This document shows, piece by piece, positions 28,623 through 37,191 of a DNA stretch of 64,000 bases (position 1 is its first letter; every line of letters begins with the position of its first letter). Below the pieces are notes generated by a model. That model saw only the letters and a list, made by a program, of their open reading frames with translations, had not been told where the DNA came from and did no database searches. The stretch comes from Nocardioides marinisabuli (GTDB taxonomy: Bacteria > Actinomycetota > Actinomycetes > Propionibacteriales > Nocardioidaceae), in NCBI RefSeq assembly GCF_013466785.1, contig NZ_CP059163.1, forward strand, positions 3,720,001 to 3,784,000, given 5' to 3'. The position numbers were made by a program, and so were the translations under genes.

Positions 28623-29231
28623 CTAAGCACCCCTCGCCGGGAAGGCGGTCCCGCCGTCGGCGGCCAGCGCCTCGGCGACCACGCGCAGGTGCTCCTCGCG
28701 CAGGTCGTCGGGCAGCGGCGGCAGCACGTCGTCCCAGAACGCCAGCATCGCGCCGCGGCCCTGCATCATCCCGGCGGGGCGGGCCAGCGCCCACAGGTGG
28801 AAGTGCTCCGAGCCGTCGCCCCAGCGCGCCAGGTGGGTGCGGGCCACGCCCGGCACCGCCTTGACCGCGTTGCTCACCCGTTGCAGCAGCGGGCCCAGGG
28901 TGGCGAGCAGCTCGAGCGGCGCGTCCTCGAGCAGCACGTGCTCACGCGGGGCGATCCCGCCCACGAACGGCAGCCCGAAGGGCACGAACCCCGAGCGCAC
29001 CTGCCACAGGTCGTCGTGCCAGATGGTGTGCTCCGACGGCTGGCAGTGACCGCACTCGCTGCGGTCGGCCTCGCCCGCCCGCGGCGCCTCGGGCACCAGC
29101 ATCGGCTCCAACGGGCGCAGCGTGACCTCCTCGAAGCAGGAGAGACGGTCCTCGACCAGTGGACGGCCCGGGAGCCGCTCGCCGATCGGGAGGGTGCGGT
29201 GGTAGGCGGAGTCGGCGGGTCGTTGGTCCAT
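28623..29231 (-). CDS. HIT-like family protein
   Basis: 202 residues. The C-terminal half contains HLARWGDGSEHFHLWALARP, a HIT-type His-x-His strand reminiscent of galactose-1-phosphate uridylyltransferase/HIT hydrolases; the N-terminal CGHCQPSEH could bind zinc. The family's third His is not obvious, so it is only HIT-like. TACTTT lies 6 nt before the ATG. Divergent from the lipoprotein gene. Activity is not determinable. Confidence 0.7.
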   Translation of the reverse strand: MDQRPADSAYHRTLPIGERLPGRPLVEDRLSCFEEVTLRPLEPMLVPEAPRAGEADRSECGHCQPSEHTIWHDDLWQVRSGFVPFGLPFVGGIAPREHVLLEDAPLELLATLGPLLQRVSNAVKAVPGVARTHLARWGDGSEHFHLWALARPAGMMQGRGAMLAFWDDVLPPLPDDLREEHLRVVAEALAADGGTAFPARGA

Positions 29232-29237
29232 GGGGCG

Positions 29238-29243
29238 AAAGTA
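29238..29243 (-). promoter_or_regulatory. -10 box of HIT-like gene (divergent pair)
   Basis: TACTTT on the minus strand, 6 nt before the ATG at 29231. Its partner TACTCT for the lipoprotein begins only 6 bp away at 29249, so the two promoters are nearly back to back. Confidence 0.5.
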
Positions 29244-29248
29244 GCGAA

Positions 29249-29254
29249 TACTCT
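29249..29254 (+). promoter_or_regulatory. -10 box of lipoprotein gene (divergent pair)
   Basis: TACTCT 6 nt before the GTG at 29261. Confidence 0.5.
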
Positions 29255-29260
29255 CCGAGC

Positions 29261-29899
29261 GTGCTTTACCTTTCTCGGGTCACCGCCGGCGCCGCACTGA
29301 CCGCCCTCGCCCTGTCGGGCTGCACGGCTCAGGGAGACGGCTCGCCCGCCGCGGCACCGACCGCCACCGTCACGGTGACCACCACGCCCGCCCCCAGCCC
29401 GGACGACGGCGACGTCCAGGACGCGATCACGATCGAGTCGATGTCCAGCGGCACCACCTGCTACGACCGTCCCTACCCCGACCTCGCGTGGCTCGACGTC
29501 ACCTACGAGGTCCTGCGCGACGTCGAGCACCTGGACTTCTCGTTGGTCGACAGCGACGGGGTCCGGTCGATCGGTCCGGCGATCGACCTCCCACCCACCA
29601 ACTTCGGCGGCACCATCGCCTTCGGCGGCGAGTACGCCTGGTCCGACCGCGCGGAGCTGCGCGAGCAGAGCCAGGTCTCCTGGGCGGGTCGCAACCGCGT
29701 CGACTTCTACTCCGCCACCGAGGGGCGGACCGGCCTGCTGATGTTCCACCTGCGCTTCGACGACGACGTGCTCGCCGGCGAGCGGACCGCCGAGATCGGC
29801 ACCGTCCGGGCCACGTGGTCGGGCGAGGACGGGCCTGAGGGGCAGGTCGAGGTCCCGGTCGAGCAGGCCGTCTCGTTCAGGCCCGCCGACTGCCGGTGA
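29261..29899 (+). CDS. Predicted lipoprotein, unknown
   Basis: 212 residues with a lipobox: VTAGAALTALALSGC, so Cys21 would be lipidated. Then a Pro/Thr/Ala linker (residues 25-48), followed by a beta-rich domain of about 150 residues (WLDVTYEVLRDVEHLDFSLVDSDG, FGGTIAFGGEYAW, RTGLLMFHLRFDDD) with Cys65 and Cys211 possibly disulfide-bonded. Resembles small Ig-like extracytoplasmic domains. GTG start fixed by the adjacent -10 box. No function assigned. Confidence 0.75.
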   Translation: MLYLSRVTAGAALTALALSGCTAQGDGSPAAAPTATVTVTTTPAPSPDDGDVQDAITIESMSSGTTCYDRPYPDLAWLDVTYEVLRDVEHLDFSLVDSDGVRSIGPAIDLPPTNFGGTIAFGGEYAWSDRAELREQSQVSWAGRNRVDFYSATEGRTGLLMFHLRFDDDVLAGERTAEIGTVRATWSGEDGPEGQVEVPVEQAVSFRPADCR

Positions 29900-29998
29900 C
29901 CTCGGCGAGATGGACACCAAGCGCGGGGTCCACGTCCCGCGATCGGGCAGCCGCTGCAGGCGCCACCTCCCCGAGCACCCGGTCAGCCCACCGTCGGG

Positions 29999-30565
29999 CT
30001 AGGAGCCCTGGATGAGCCCCAAGGCGTCCGCGTGCCGCAGAACGTCGGCGTGGAGAGGTTCCTCCTCGGCGAGGTAGTCCGCCGCAGCGCTGGGTCGAAG
30101 GGTCAGCACCTCCACGATGTCCTCCCCGTCCAGCGGATTCGAGGGCGGCCCGGTGACCCGTACGCGTCCGACTGCGTATCCCCAGAACGTGCGGGGGTGG
30201 GCGAAGTGGGCGCGATAGGGCTCCGCCAGCTCGCTGTCCGCCCGGTGCGAGGAGAAGTGGACCAGGTCTCCCGACAGGACGGCCCCTGCCTCCTCCATCA
30301 GCTCCCTCTCGGCCAGGTCGCGGAGGGACTCACCGAGCTCCCGCGTTCCTCCCGGCAGGAATCGCCCACCCTGCGCGTCTCGGCACACCACGACCTCCGC
30401 CCGATCGGTCACTGCAACGACGTGGAGGCGAGTGGTGAGGTCCTCGGGCGCCGCCCCTTCGACGTACGAGGTGCGAGCGGCCGCGTAGTCCACGTACGCA
30501 TCCTGGAACAGCCGAGGAAAGCGCTCGGACCAGTCGGTGGCGCGGGTGTTCACGCGCCCCAGCAT
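29999..30565 (-). CDS. Nudix hydrolase
   Basis: 188 residues. The Nudix box GGTRELGESLRDLAERELMEEAG (positions about 72-94) contains the metal-binding REL-EE core. The substrate could be a nucleotide or other pyrophosphate. The ATG at 30565 has GGGAGG 7 nt upstream and is preferred over an ATG 7 codons earlier (30586) with a badly spaced site. Codon use is a little less GC-biased than neighbours. It lies 99 bp after the lipoprotein gene, in convergent orientation; nothing distinct was seen in that gap. Confidence 0.85.
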   Translation of the reverse strand: MLGRVNTRATDWSERFPRLFQDAYVDYAAARTSYVEGAAPEDLTTRLHVVAVTDRAEVVVCRDAQGGRFLPGGTRELGESLRDLAERELMEEAGAVLSGDLVHFSSHRADSELAEPYRAHFAHPRTFWGYAVGRVRVTGPPSNPLDGEDIVEVLTLRPSAAADYLAEEEPLHADVLRHADALGLIQGS

Positions 30566-30608
30566 GTCAGTCGCCTCCCCTGCCATGCACTCCTCGGGAC
30601 ACGCCCAG

Positions 30609-31412
30609 TCAACGCCGCGCGGTGACGTAGCAGGCCACCGCGGAGGCGGCGGCGACGTTGAGGGAGTCGATGCCCTCGTGCATCGGGATGACCGCGCGCC
30701 GGTCTGCGCTGTCCTGCCAGCGCTCCGAGAGCCCGTGCCCCTCCGAGCCCAGCACCAGCGCGACCTTGTCGAGCCCGGCGACGGCCTCCTCGACCGGTAC
30801 GGCGTCGTCGGCGAGGGTGAGCGCGACCGTCGTGAAGCCGCGCTCCGAGAGCGAGGGCAGCGCGTCGCGCCACCCGGGCAGGCGGGTCCACGGCAGCGTG
30901 AAGACCGCGCCCATCGAGACCTTGATGGCGCGGCGGTAGAGCGGGTCGGCGCAGCGGGGCGCCAGCAGCGCGGCGTCGAAGCCGAGCGCGGCGCCGCTGC
31001 GCAGGATCGCGCCCACGTTGGTGTGGTCGACGATGTCCTCGAGCACCAGCACCGAGCGCGCCCCCTCGAGGACGGCGTCGACCGGTGGGAGCGGGCGGCG
31101 CTCGAGGGAGGCGAGGGCGCCGCGGTGCACGTGGAAGCCCGTCACCTGCTCGGCGAGGTCCTCGCTCAGCACGAAGCAGGGCGCCTCGGAGCGCTCGAGC
31201 ACGTCGGCGAGCCCGTCGAGCCAGCGCGGGGCCATCAGGAACGAGCGGGCGGCGTACCCGGACTCGACGGCGCGGCGCACCACCTTCTCGCCCTCGGCCA
31301 GGAACAGCCCGTGCTCGGCCTCGAGGTCCTTGCGCAGCTGTACGTCGCGCAGGTCGCGGTAGTCGCGCAGCCGCGGGTCGTCCGGGTCGCTGACCTCCAC
31401 CAGCTGCGCCAC
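30609..31412 (-). CDS. TrmH-family RNA 2'-O-methyltransferase (SpoU)
   Basis: 267 residues. SPOUT knot motifs are present: VLEDIVDHTNVGAILRSGAALGF (motif 1), VALVLGSEGHGLS (motif 2) and IPMHEGIDSLNVAAASAVACY (motif 3). An N-terminal L30e-like substrate domain occupies about residues 1-95. It modifies rRNA or tRNA ribose; the exact site is unknown. GTG start one nt after the stop of the siroheme fusion gene, so the two are co-transcribed, though no functional link is evident. Confidence 0.9.
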   Translation of the reverse strand: MAQLVEVSDPDDPRLRDYRDLRDVQLRKDLEAEHGLFLAEGEKVVRRAVESGYAARSFLMAPRWLDGLADVLERSEAPCFVLSEDLAEQVTGFHVHRGALASLERRPLPPVDAVLEGARSVLVLEDIVDHTNVGAILRSGAALGFDAALLAPRCADPLYRRAIKVSMGAVFTLPWTRLPGWRDALPSLSERGFTTVALTLADDAVPVEEAVAGLDKVALVLGSEGHGLSERWQDSADRRAVIPMHEGIDSLNVAAASAVACYVTARR

Positions 31413-31413
31413 G

Positions 31414-32709
31414 TCACTCCTCCGCGAAGTCGCCCGGCCGCACCGTCACCGGCTCGGCGTAGTGGCCCGGTCGGGCCACGGCGACCACGTCGCCGACGAC
31501 GATGATCGCAGGCGCCCGGACCCCCTGCTCGACGATGTCGTGCGCGAGGTCGCCGAGGGTGCTCAGCACCGTGTGCTCCTCGGGCATCGTGCCCTCGACG
31601 ATGACCGCCACCGGGGTGGAGGGGCGCCGACCACCGGCGATCAGCGTCTCGGCGATCACGGGGGCGTTCTGCACCGCCATCAGCAGCACCACGGTGCCGC
31701 GCATCCGCGCCAGCGCCTCCCAGTCGACCAGCGACTGCGGGTGACCGGGGGGCACGTGACCGGTCACGACGGTGAACTCGTGGGCGACGCCGCGGTGGGT
31801 CACCGGGATCCCCACACCGGCGGGCACCGAGATCGCCGACGTCAGCCCGGGGACGACGCTGACCGGGACCCCGGCGGCCCGGCAGGCCAGGATCTCCTCG
31901 AAGCCGCGACCGAAGACGAAGTTGTCGCCCCCCTTGAAGCGCACCACCCGCTTGCCCTCGAGCGCCCGCTCGACGATGACCTCGTTGATCGACTCCTGGC
32001 TGGCCTGGCGCCCCCGCGGCAGCTTGGCGACGTCGACCAGCTCGACGTGGGCCGGCAGCTCGTCGAGCAGCTCGCGAGGAGCCAGCCGGTCGGCCACCAC
32101 GACGTCGGCGCTGGCCAGGGCGTGCCGGGCGGCGACCGTCGCCAGCTCGGGGTCGCCGGGCCCGCCCCCGACGAGCACCACCCCGGCGGTGCGGTGGTGG
32201 GCGTCGCGCACGGTGAGCCGCCCGTCGCGGAGCGCGGTCATCACCTCGTCGCGCACGGCCGCGGAGCGGCGGGGCTCGCGGTTGGCGAGCACCGCGACGG
32301 TCACACCGTCGTGGCGCCCGACCGCGGGCGTCCAGGCGCTGGCCTCGCGGGCGTCGTCGGCACGCGTGCAGAAGACCCGCTGCGCCTCCGCCTCGGCCAG
32401 CACCGCCGCGTTGACCTCGGCGTCGTCGGTGGCCGCGACGACGTACCACGCGCCATCGACGTCGGTGGGCTCGAAGCGGCGCCGCACCCAGGTGAGCTCG
32501 GCGCCCATGCCCTCCAGGGCCGGGGTGACGTCGGGGGCGACGACGACCACGTCGGCGCCGGCGGCGATCAGGGCCGGCACCCGGCGCTGCGCGACCTGTC
32601 CCCCGCCCACGACCAGGACCCGCCGTCCGGCGAGGCGCAGGCCGACCGGGTACGGCGGGGGCTCGTGCGCGGTCGCGGCGGTGGTGGGGTCCTCGGGGAG
32701 AGCAGCCAT
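31414..32709 (-). CDS. cobA: Siroheme synthase fusion: precorrin-2 dehydrogenase + uroporphyrinogen-III methyltransferase
   Basis: 431 residues. Residues about 20-170 are a CysG-N/SirC-like dehydrogenase ([19 protein letters not shown] Rossmann motif; [18 protein letters not shown]). Residues about 180-425 are [54 protein letters not shown]. The ferrochelatase step of bacterial CysG is probably included in the N-part. It serves siroheme for sulfite/nitrite reductases, or cobalamin precursors. Start ATG 32709 (MAALPEDP). Confidence 0.9.
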   Translation of the reverse strand: MAALPEDPTTAATAHEPPPYPVGLRLAGRRVLVVGGGQVAQRRVPALIAAGADVVVVAPDVTPALEGMGAELTWVRRRFEPTDVDGAWYVVAATDDAEVNAAVLAEAEAQRVFCTRADDAREASAWTPAVGRHDGVTVAVLANREPRRSAAVRDEVMTALRDGRLTVRDAHHRTAGVVLVGGGPGDPELATVAARHALASADVVVADRLAPRELLDELPAHVELVDVAKLPRGRQASQESINEVIVERALEGKRVVRFKGGDNFVFGRGFEEILACRAAGVPVSVVPGLTSAISVPAGVGIPVTHRGVAHEFTVVTGHVPPGHPQSLVDWEALARMRGTVVLLMAVQNAPVIAETLIAGGRRPSTPVAVIVEGTMPEEHTVLSTLGDLAHDIVEQGVRAPAIIVVGDVVAVARPGHYAEPVTVRPGDFAEE

Positions 32710-32782
32710 GGGCCCATGCTCCCCGGGCGCACCCCCGGGCGGCGCCACTGCCCGGGTGGTGGTCACGGTCCGAGACGTTGGC

Positions 32783-32788
32783 TACGTT
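32783..32788 (+). promoter_or_regulatory. -10 box deciding the PEBP start
   Basis: TACGTT 7 nt before the ATG at 32796. Rules out a TTG six codons upstream. Confidence 0.5.
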
Positions 32789-32795
32789 CGGCTAC

Positions 32796-33326
32796 ATGAG
32801 CAACCTCGAGCGCCCCGTGGCCCCGAACCCCTACGACCTCCTGCCCCCGGTGCCGTCCTTCACGGTGACCAGCACCGACGTCAGCGAGGGTGCGCCCCTC
32901 GACGCGGCCCAGGTCGGCGACGGCGGGGACTCCTCGCCGCAGCTCTCGTGGAGCGGCGCTCCCGAGGGCACCAAGAGCTTCACCGTGACCTGCTTCGACC
33001 CCGACGCGCCCACCCCCAGCGGGTTCTGGCACTGGGTGCTCGTCGACCTGCCGGCCGACACCACCGAGCTGCCCGCCGGCATCGGCGCCGAGGGTGCCGA
33101 CCTGCCGGGCCAGGCCTTCATGTGCCGCAACGACCTGGGCGCCAAGGCGTTCGCCGGGGCCGCCCCGCCGCCCGGCGACCAGGTGCACCGCTACTTCTTC
33201 GTGGTGCACGCCGTCACCGAGGAGAGCCTCGGCGTGGACTCCGACGCCAGCCCGGCCGTCGTCTCGTTCAACCTGGCCTTCAAGACCGCTGGCCGCGCGG
33301 TGCTGCACGGCACCTACCAGCACTGA
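32796..33326 (+). CDS. YbhB/YbcL-family PEBP (Raf kinase inhibitor-like) protein
   Basis: 176 residues, phosphatidylethanolamine-binding-protein fold: [40 protein letters not shown] holds the conserved DPDAP and HWV ligand-pocket motifs, and [13 protein letters not shown] is typical of the family. No signal peptide. Bacterial members have no settled role. ATG start 7 nt after TACGTT. Convergent with the FMN reductase gene. Confidence 0.92.
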   Translation: MSNLERPVAPNPYDLLPPVPSFTVTSTDVSEGAPLDAAQVGDGGDSSPQLSWSGAPEGTKSFTVTCFDPDAPTPSGFWHWVLVDLPADTTELPAGIGAEGADLPGQAFMCRNDLGAKAFAGAAPPPGDQVHRYFFVVHAVTEESLGVDSDASPAVVSFNLAFKTAGRAVLHGTYQH

Positions 33327-33354
33327 CGCGGCACTGGACGCTGGCCGAAGGACG

Positions 33355-33978
33355 TCAGCCCGTCGGGTCCGCGCCTGCGCGGCGCAGCAGCTCCTCGAAG
33401 GGCGTGGGCTCGGCCAGCTCGGCCTCGAGGCTGCGCTCGCGCGGCCGCCGGTGCCCGGCGCCCGGGTTCAGCGCGGCGGCCAGCTCGGCGGCGGCCCGCT
33501 CCACCCGGGCCTCCAGACCGGCGTCGCCGAAGTCGTCGGTGGCCGCGAAGACCCCGGAGGGCAGCACGGTCGCCCGCAGGTGGGTGAAGAGCGGACGCAG
33601 CGCGTGGTCGAGCACCATCGAGTGCCGGGCCGTGCCTCCGGTGGCGGCCACGAGCACCGGCGTCCCGTCGAGTGCGTCGCGCTCCAGCACGTCCACGAAG
33701 GTCTTGAAGAGCCCGCTGTACGACGCCGCGTAGACCGGTGTGACCGCGATCAGCGCGTCGGCGGCGCGCACCGCCTCCAGGGCGGCGGCCAGCTCCGCAC
33801 CGGCGAAGCCGGTGACGAGCCGGTCGGCCAACGGGTGCGCGAGGCGGCGCAGCTCGACCACCTCGACGTCGACAGGGGCCTCGAGCCGGCCCACGACCGC
33901 GGAGATGAGCCGGTCGGCCAGCAGCCGGGTCGACGACGGGTCCGACAGGCCGGCGCTGAGGACCACCAGCCGGGTCAT
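33355..33978 (-). CDS. FMN reductase, CE1759 family (LLM partner)
   Basis: 207-residue flavodoxin-like NAD(P)H:FMN reductase: LVVLSAGLSDPSSTRLLADRL at the N-terminus, ALIAVTPVYAASYSGLFKTFVD for the FMN phosphate and ring, and VLVAATGGTARHSM. It would supply reduced flavin to the adjacent monooxygenase; its ATG overlaps that gene's stop by 4 nt (ATGA), so it is translationally coupled. The pairing is the known CE1758/CE1759 duo of actinobacteria; substrate unknown. Confidence 0.88.
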   Translation of the reverse strand: MTRLVVLSAGLSDPSSTRLLADRLISAVVGRLEAPVDVEVVELRRLAHPLADRLVTGFAGAELAAALEAVRAADALIAVTPVYAASYSGLFKTFVDVLERDALDGTPVLVAATGGTARHSMVLDHALRPLFTHLRATVLPSGVFAATDDFGDAGLEARVERAAAELAAALNPGAGHRRPRERSLEAELAEPTPFEELLRRAGADPTG

Positions 33979-35063
33979 GCCGTGACCTCCTGCCGCTGCC
34001 GCGCCGCGAGCATCCCGGCGTGGGTCGGGGCGTCGGGCACGTGTGCAGGTCGCCCCTCGGCGAAGCCCGCACGCAGGTCGGGGAGGATCTCGCCGAGCAG
34101 GTCGAGCTGCTCGAGCACGGTCTTCAACGGCAGGCCCGCGTGGTCGATGAGGAACAGCTGGCGCTGGTAGTCGCCCACGTGCTCGCGGAAGCCCAGGGTG
34201 CGCTCCAGCACCTGCTGCGGCGAGCCGACCGTCAGCGGGGTCTGCGAGGTGAAGTCCTCCAGCGACGGGCCGTGGCCGTAGACCGGGGCGTTGTCGAAGT
34301 AGGGCCGGAACTCGCGCACCGCCGCCTGGCTGTCCCTGCGCATGAAGAACTGCCCGCCCAGCCCGACGTAGGCCTGGTCGGCGCGGCCGTGCCCGTAGTG
34401 CTCGAAGCGGTCCCGGTAGAGCCGCACCATCCGGGCCGCGTGCTCGGACGGCCAGAAGATGTGGTTGTGGAAGAAGCCGTCGCCGTAGTACGCCGCCTGC
34501 TCGGCGATCTCGGGGCTGCGGATGGAGCCGTGCCAGACGAAGGGCGCCACGCCGTCGAGCGGACGCGGGGTCGCGGTGAAGCCCTGCAGGGGCGTGCGGA
34601 AGCGTCCCTGCCAGTCGACGACGTCCTCGCGCCAGAGCCGGTGCAGCAGCGCGTAGTTCTCGACGGCGAGGTTGATGCCCTCGCGGATGTCCTTGCCGAA
34701 CCAGGGGTAGACCGGGCCGGTGTTGCCGCGGCCCATCATCAGGTCGACGCGACCGCCGGTGAGGTGCTGGAGCGTGGCGTAGTCCTCGGCGATGCGCACC
34801 GGGTCCGTGGTGGTGATCAGCGTCGTGGATGTCGAGAGCACGATGCGCTCGGTCTGCGCGCCGATCCAGGCCAGCGTCGTCGTCGGCGAGGAGGCTACGA
34901 ACGGCGGGTTGTGGTGCTGGCCGACCGCGACGACGTCGAGGCCGACCTCCTCGGCCTTGCGCGCGATCGCGACCTGCGCGCGGATCCGCTCCTGCTCGGT
35001 CGGGGTCCGGCCGGTGGTCGGGTCGGGCGTCACGTCGCCGACGCTGAAGATCCCGAGCTGCAT
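33975..35063 (-). CDS. LLM flavin-dependent monooxygenase, CE1758 family
   Basis: 362 residues, bacterial luciferase-like TIM barrel: MQLGIFSVGDVTPDP, LDVVAVGQHHNPPFVASSP, RIVLSTSTTLITTTDPVRIAEDYATLQHLTGGRVDLMMGRG and the PYFDNAPVYGHGPSLEDF-type insert. ATG 35063 is preferred; a GTG three codons upstream has AGGGG too close. Upstream lies an imperfect AT-rich palindrome near 35086-35110 that could be a regulator site. Forms a two-gene unit with its reductase. Confidence 0.9.
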   Translation of the reverse strand: MQLGIFSVGDVTPDPTTGRTPTEQERIRAQVAIARKAEEVGLDVVAVGQHHNPPFVASSPTTTLAWIGAQTERIVLSTSTTLITTTDPVRIAEDYATLQHLTGGRVDLMMGRGNTGPVYPWFGKDIREGINLAVENYALLHRLWREDVVDWQGRFRTPLQGFTATPRPLDGVAPFVWHGSIRSPEIAEQAAYYGDGFFHNHIFWPSEHAARMVRLYRDRFEHYGHGRADQAYVGLGGQFFMRRDSQAAVREFRPYFDNAPVYGHGPSLEDFTSQTPLTVGSPQQVLERTLGFREHVGDYQRQLFLIDHAGLPLKTVLEQLDLLGEILPDLRAGFAEGRPAHVPDAPTHAGMLAARQRQEVTA

Positions 35064-35136
35064 GCTGCTCACGCTCCCCTGTAGTTGAATCTCGAACTGT
35101 CGATCCAACGGCGGCGGGGGCCCGCTTGTTCCCGGC

Positions 35137-35805
35137 TCAGGCGGGCCGGTCGACCGGCTCGGCGACCACGACCACGTTGCTGCGGTAGCCCGAGCCGTCC
35201 CAGTCCTCGCAGGTGAGCACCACCAGGCGCCCGGGGACCTCCTGGCTGAAGAGCCGCCCCGCGTCGCGCGCGATGCGGCCCTTGTCGTAGACCCGCACCG
35301 TGCTGACGGCGTAGACGAGGTCGGCCCCCTCGGATCGCACGGTCATCCGGTCCCCGGCCTCGAGCGTCTCCAGGTCGTCGAGGGCCCCGCCGCCGGTGTG
35401 CACGGTGTGGCCGACCACGAGAGCACTGCCGGTCTCGGCCCCCGGGCGCGCCCCGTCCGACCACCAGCCCAGCTGTTGCGGGTCCCGCGGCGGCACCAGC
35501 ACCCGCCCCGGGGCCTCGATGCCGCGCACAGGCGCGTCGACGCCGAGCTCGGGGATGCGCAGGCGGTCGGGGTCGGCCAGCGTCGCCTCGGCGTACGTCG
35601 CCTCCTCGGTGGTGTCCACCCCGGCCGCGGCAGCCTCCTCCGCGGAGCTCGCGGCGGGCGTGGGCGCAGACCCTGCCCGTCCGGGCCCCGCGCCCGGCCG
35701 CTGCGTCACCACCACCGCGAGGACGGCGAGCAGCACCAGCGAGCCGACCGCGACGAGGGCGAGCACCAGGCGGCGCTGGCGGTGGTCCAGGGTCAGCGAG
35801 GGCAC
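35137..35805 (-). CDS. Sortase (class F-like)
   Basis: 222 residues from GTG 35805. One N-terminal membrane anchor (RLVLALVAVGSLVLLAVLAV), a Pro/Ala linker, then the sortase barrel: LRIPELGVDAPVRG, GSALVVGHTVHTGGGALDDL (catalytic His), VVLTCEDWDGSGYRSNVVVV (catalytic Cys, then Arg). The PP-DP-QQLGWW and TC...YRSN patterns favour class F. No LPxTG substrate is encoded nearby. It ends downstream of the phosphatase operon region; 22-bp tandem repeats separate the two genes. Confidence 0.85.
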   Translation of the reverse strand: MPSLTLDHRQRRLVLALVAVGSLVLLAVLAVVVTQRPGAGPGRAGSAPTPAASSAEEAAAAGVDTTEEATYAEATLADPDRLRIPELGVDAPVRGIEAPGRVLVPPRDPQQLGWWSDGARPGAETGSALVVGHTVHTGGGALDDLETLEAGDRMTVRSEGADLVYAVSTVRVYDKGRIARDAGRLFSQEVPGRLVVLTCEDWDGSGYRSNVVVVAEPVDRPA

Positions 35806-35866
35806 GCACCCAGGGTGCCCGAGGACTCCCCCGCCCACACCTCCACCCCGTCGCCGGCGTGGATCC

Positions 35867-35944
35867 GTGCCGGGTCGGCGCGAGATCTGTGCCGGGTCGG
35901 CGCGAGATCTGTGCCGGGTCAGCGCGAGATCTGCGCCGGGTCGG
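35867..35944. repeat. 22-bp tandem repeat, 3.5 copies, overlapping a gene end
   Basis: Three copies of a 22-nt unit (35867-35888, 35889-35910, 35911-35932; one substitution in the third) and a partial fourth to 35944. Each contains GCGCGAGATCT. The third and fourth copies encode the last residues (DPAQISR) and stop of the SpoIIE/PP2C gene, so the array begins inside a coding sequence and runs 52 bp into the spacer. Confidence 0.8.
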
Positions 35945-37052
35945 GGAGGCGGTGCAGGACGAGCACGGCGCGGTCGTCGTCGCCCCGCGACACCCGGCGC
36001 AGCACGCGGCGCGGCAGCCCGTCGAGGCCCGAGGAGGCGGTGAGGTCGCTGGCGGTCGTGCGCAGCCACTCGACCCCGTCGTCGATGTCCTCGCCCGGGC
36101 GCTCCACGACCCCGTCGGTGTAGAACATGAGCGCGTCGCCGGGGCAGAGCCGGCCGCGGCTGGGCTCGACCTCGGCCTGGGCCGTGACCCCCAGGGCGGT
36201 GCCGCGGGCGGTGTCGACGCGCCAGGAGCCCCCCTCGCGCCGCAGCACCGGCGGGTGCCCGGCGCTGAGCACCTCGTAGGCACCGGTGCGCAGCTCGACG
36301 ACCACGTGCACGGCGGTGGCGAACGCCTCGTCGGACTCCTGGCGCAGCAGGAAGTCGTTGGCGGCCTCCATCAGGCGCCCGGGCGGCACGGCGCCCAGCA
36401 GCCCGCCCAGGGCGCCCGCGAACTGCAGGGCGGCGGTCCCGGCCGCCACTCCCTTCCCGACGACGTCGACCAGGATCATCTCCAGGCGGTGGGCCTGCTC
36501 GTCGAGGCGGGCGACCAGGAAGTCGCCGGCGTAGCCGACGGAGTCGGCGGCCAGCATGGCGCTCTCGCTGCGCCAGCCCTCGGGCAGCGGCGGCACCGTC
36601 CCCTGGCGCTGGAGGCGGTCGCGCAGGTCGGAGAGGACGGTCTCGCCCAGCAGGGTGGGCAGGCCGCTGCGCTGCCGGCTCGACTGCAGCAGCACCAGCG
36701 CCGAGGCGACCACCAGCGACACCGTGGCCGAGATCCGCGACGACTCGAGCTCGCCCGGGCCCAGCGCGTCGGAGACGGCGACGCCGATCGTCCCGACCAG
36801 CGCCCACGAGACCAGCAGCAGGAGCGGGCGGTAGCGCAGCAGCAGCATGCCGGCCAGCAGCCACACGAAGACCACACCGACCGGCGCCACCCCGTAGCTG
36901 AGCGTCTGGACCGCCAGCGTGGCCGTCAGCAGGCCCAGCAGCACCACCGCCACGTAGCGCTGGCTGGCCGGGCTGCCCGAGCGCCACCCGTCGACGCGGT
37001 CCTGCACGTGGCGCGCGACCACCGTCCACGCACGCGCCGGCCTCGAGGTCAC
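35919..37052 (-). CDS. Membrane PP2C/SpoIIE-type serine phosphatase
   Basis: 377 residues. Four hydrophobic segments in residues about 25-120 ([54 protein letters not shown]) anchor the protein. The C-terminal SpoIIE domain has [27 protein letters not shown] (metal-binding Asp), [32 protein letters not shown] and [11 protein letters not shown]. It probably acts on anti-sigma-factor antagonists. GTG start set by a TAGTCT box 7 nt upstream; a longer frame continues antisense to katA. Its last residues lie in the tandem repeat. Confidence 0.88.
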   Translation of the reverse strand: MTSRPARAWTVVARHVQDRVDGWRSGSPASQRYVAVVLLGLLTATLAVQTLSYGVAPVGVVFVWLLAGMLLLRYRPLLLLVSWALVGTIGVAVSDALGPGELESSRISATVSLVVASALVLLQSSRQRSGLPTLLGETVLSDLRDRLQRQGTVPPLPEGWRSESAMLAADSVGYAGDFLVARLDEQAHRLEMILVDVVGKGVAAGTAALQFAGALGGLLGAVPPGRLMEAANDFLLRQESDEAFATAVHVVVELRTGAYEVLSAGHPPVLRREGGSWRVDTARGTALGVTAQAEVEPSRGRLCPGDALMFYTDGVVERPGEDIDDGVEWLRTTASDLTASSGLDGLPRRVLRRVSRGDDDRAVLVLHRLPDPAQISR

Positions 37053-37059
37053 CGGCCGA

Positions 37060-37065
37060 AGACTA
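37060..37065 (-). promoter_or_regulatory. -10 box deciding the PP2C start
   Basis: TAGTCT on the minus strand, 7 nt before the GTG at 37052. The frame is open for another 150 codons but those lie upstream of this promoter. Confidence 0.55.
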
Positions 37066-37191
37066 GGTGGTGCGACGGGGCCGGGGAGCCGACACCCCGA
37101 AGGGGTGACTTTTCTTGACTGGCTCCAGACAAGAGGGCAGGGTGGCGACGGTAGCGACAGCGACGTCCGCACGCCCCCAGGAGGGACCCTG

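Noticed and set aside
35867-35944. CRISPR-like array
   Set aside because: Units are contiguous with no spacers, the unit is only 22 bp, and no cas genes are present.
37085-37191. Fur or OxyR site upstream of katA
   Set aside because: A TTGACT element is present, but no convincing palindromic box matching those regulators was found.
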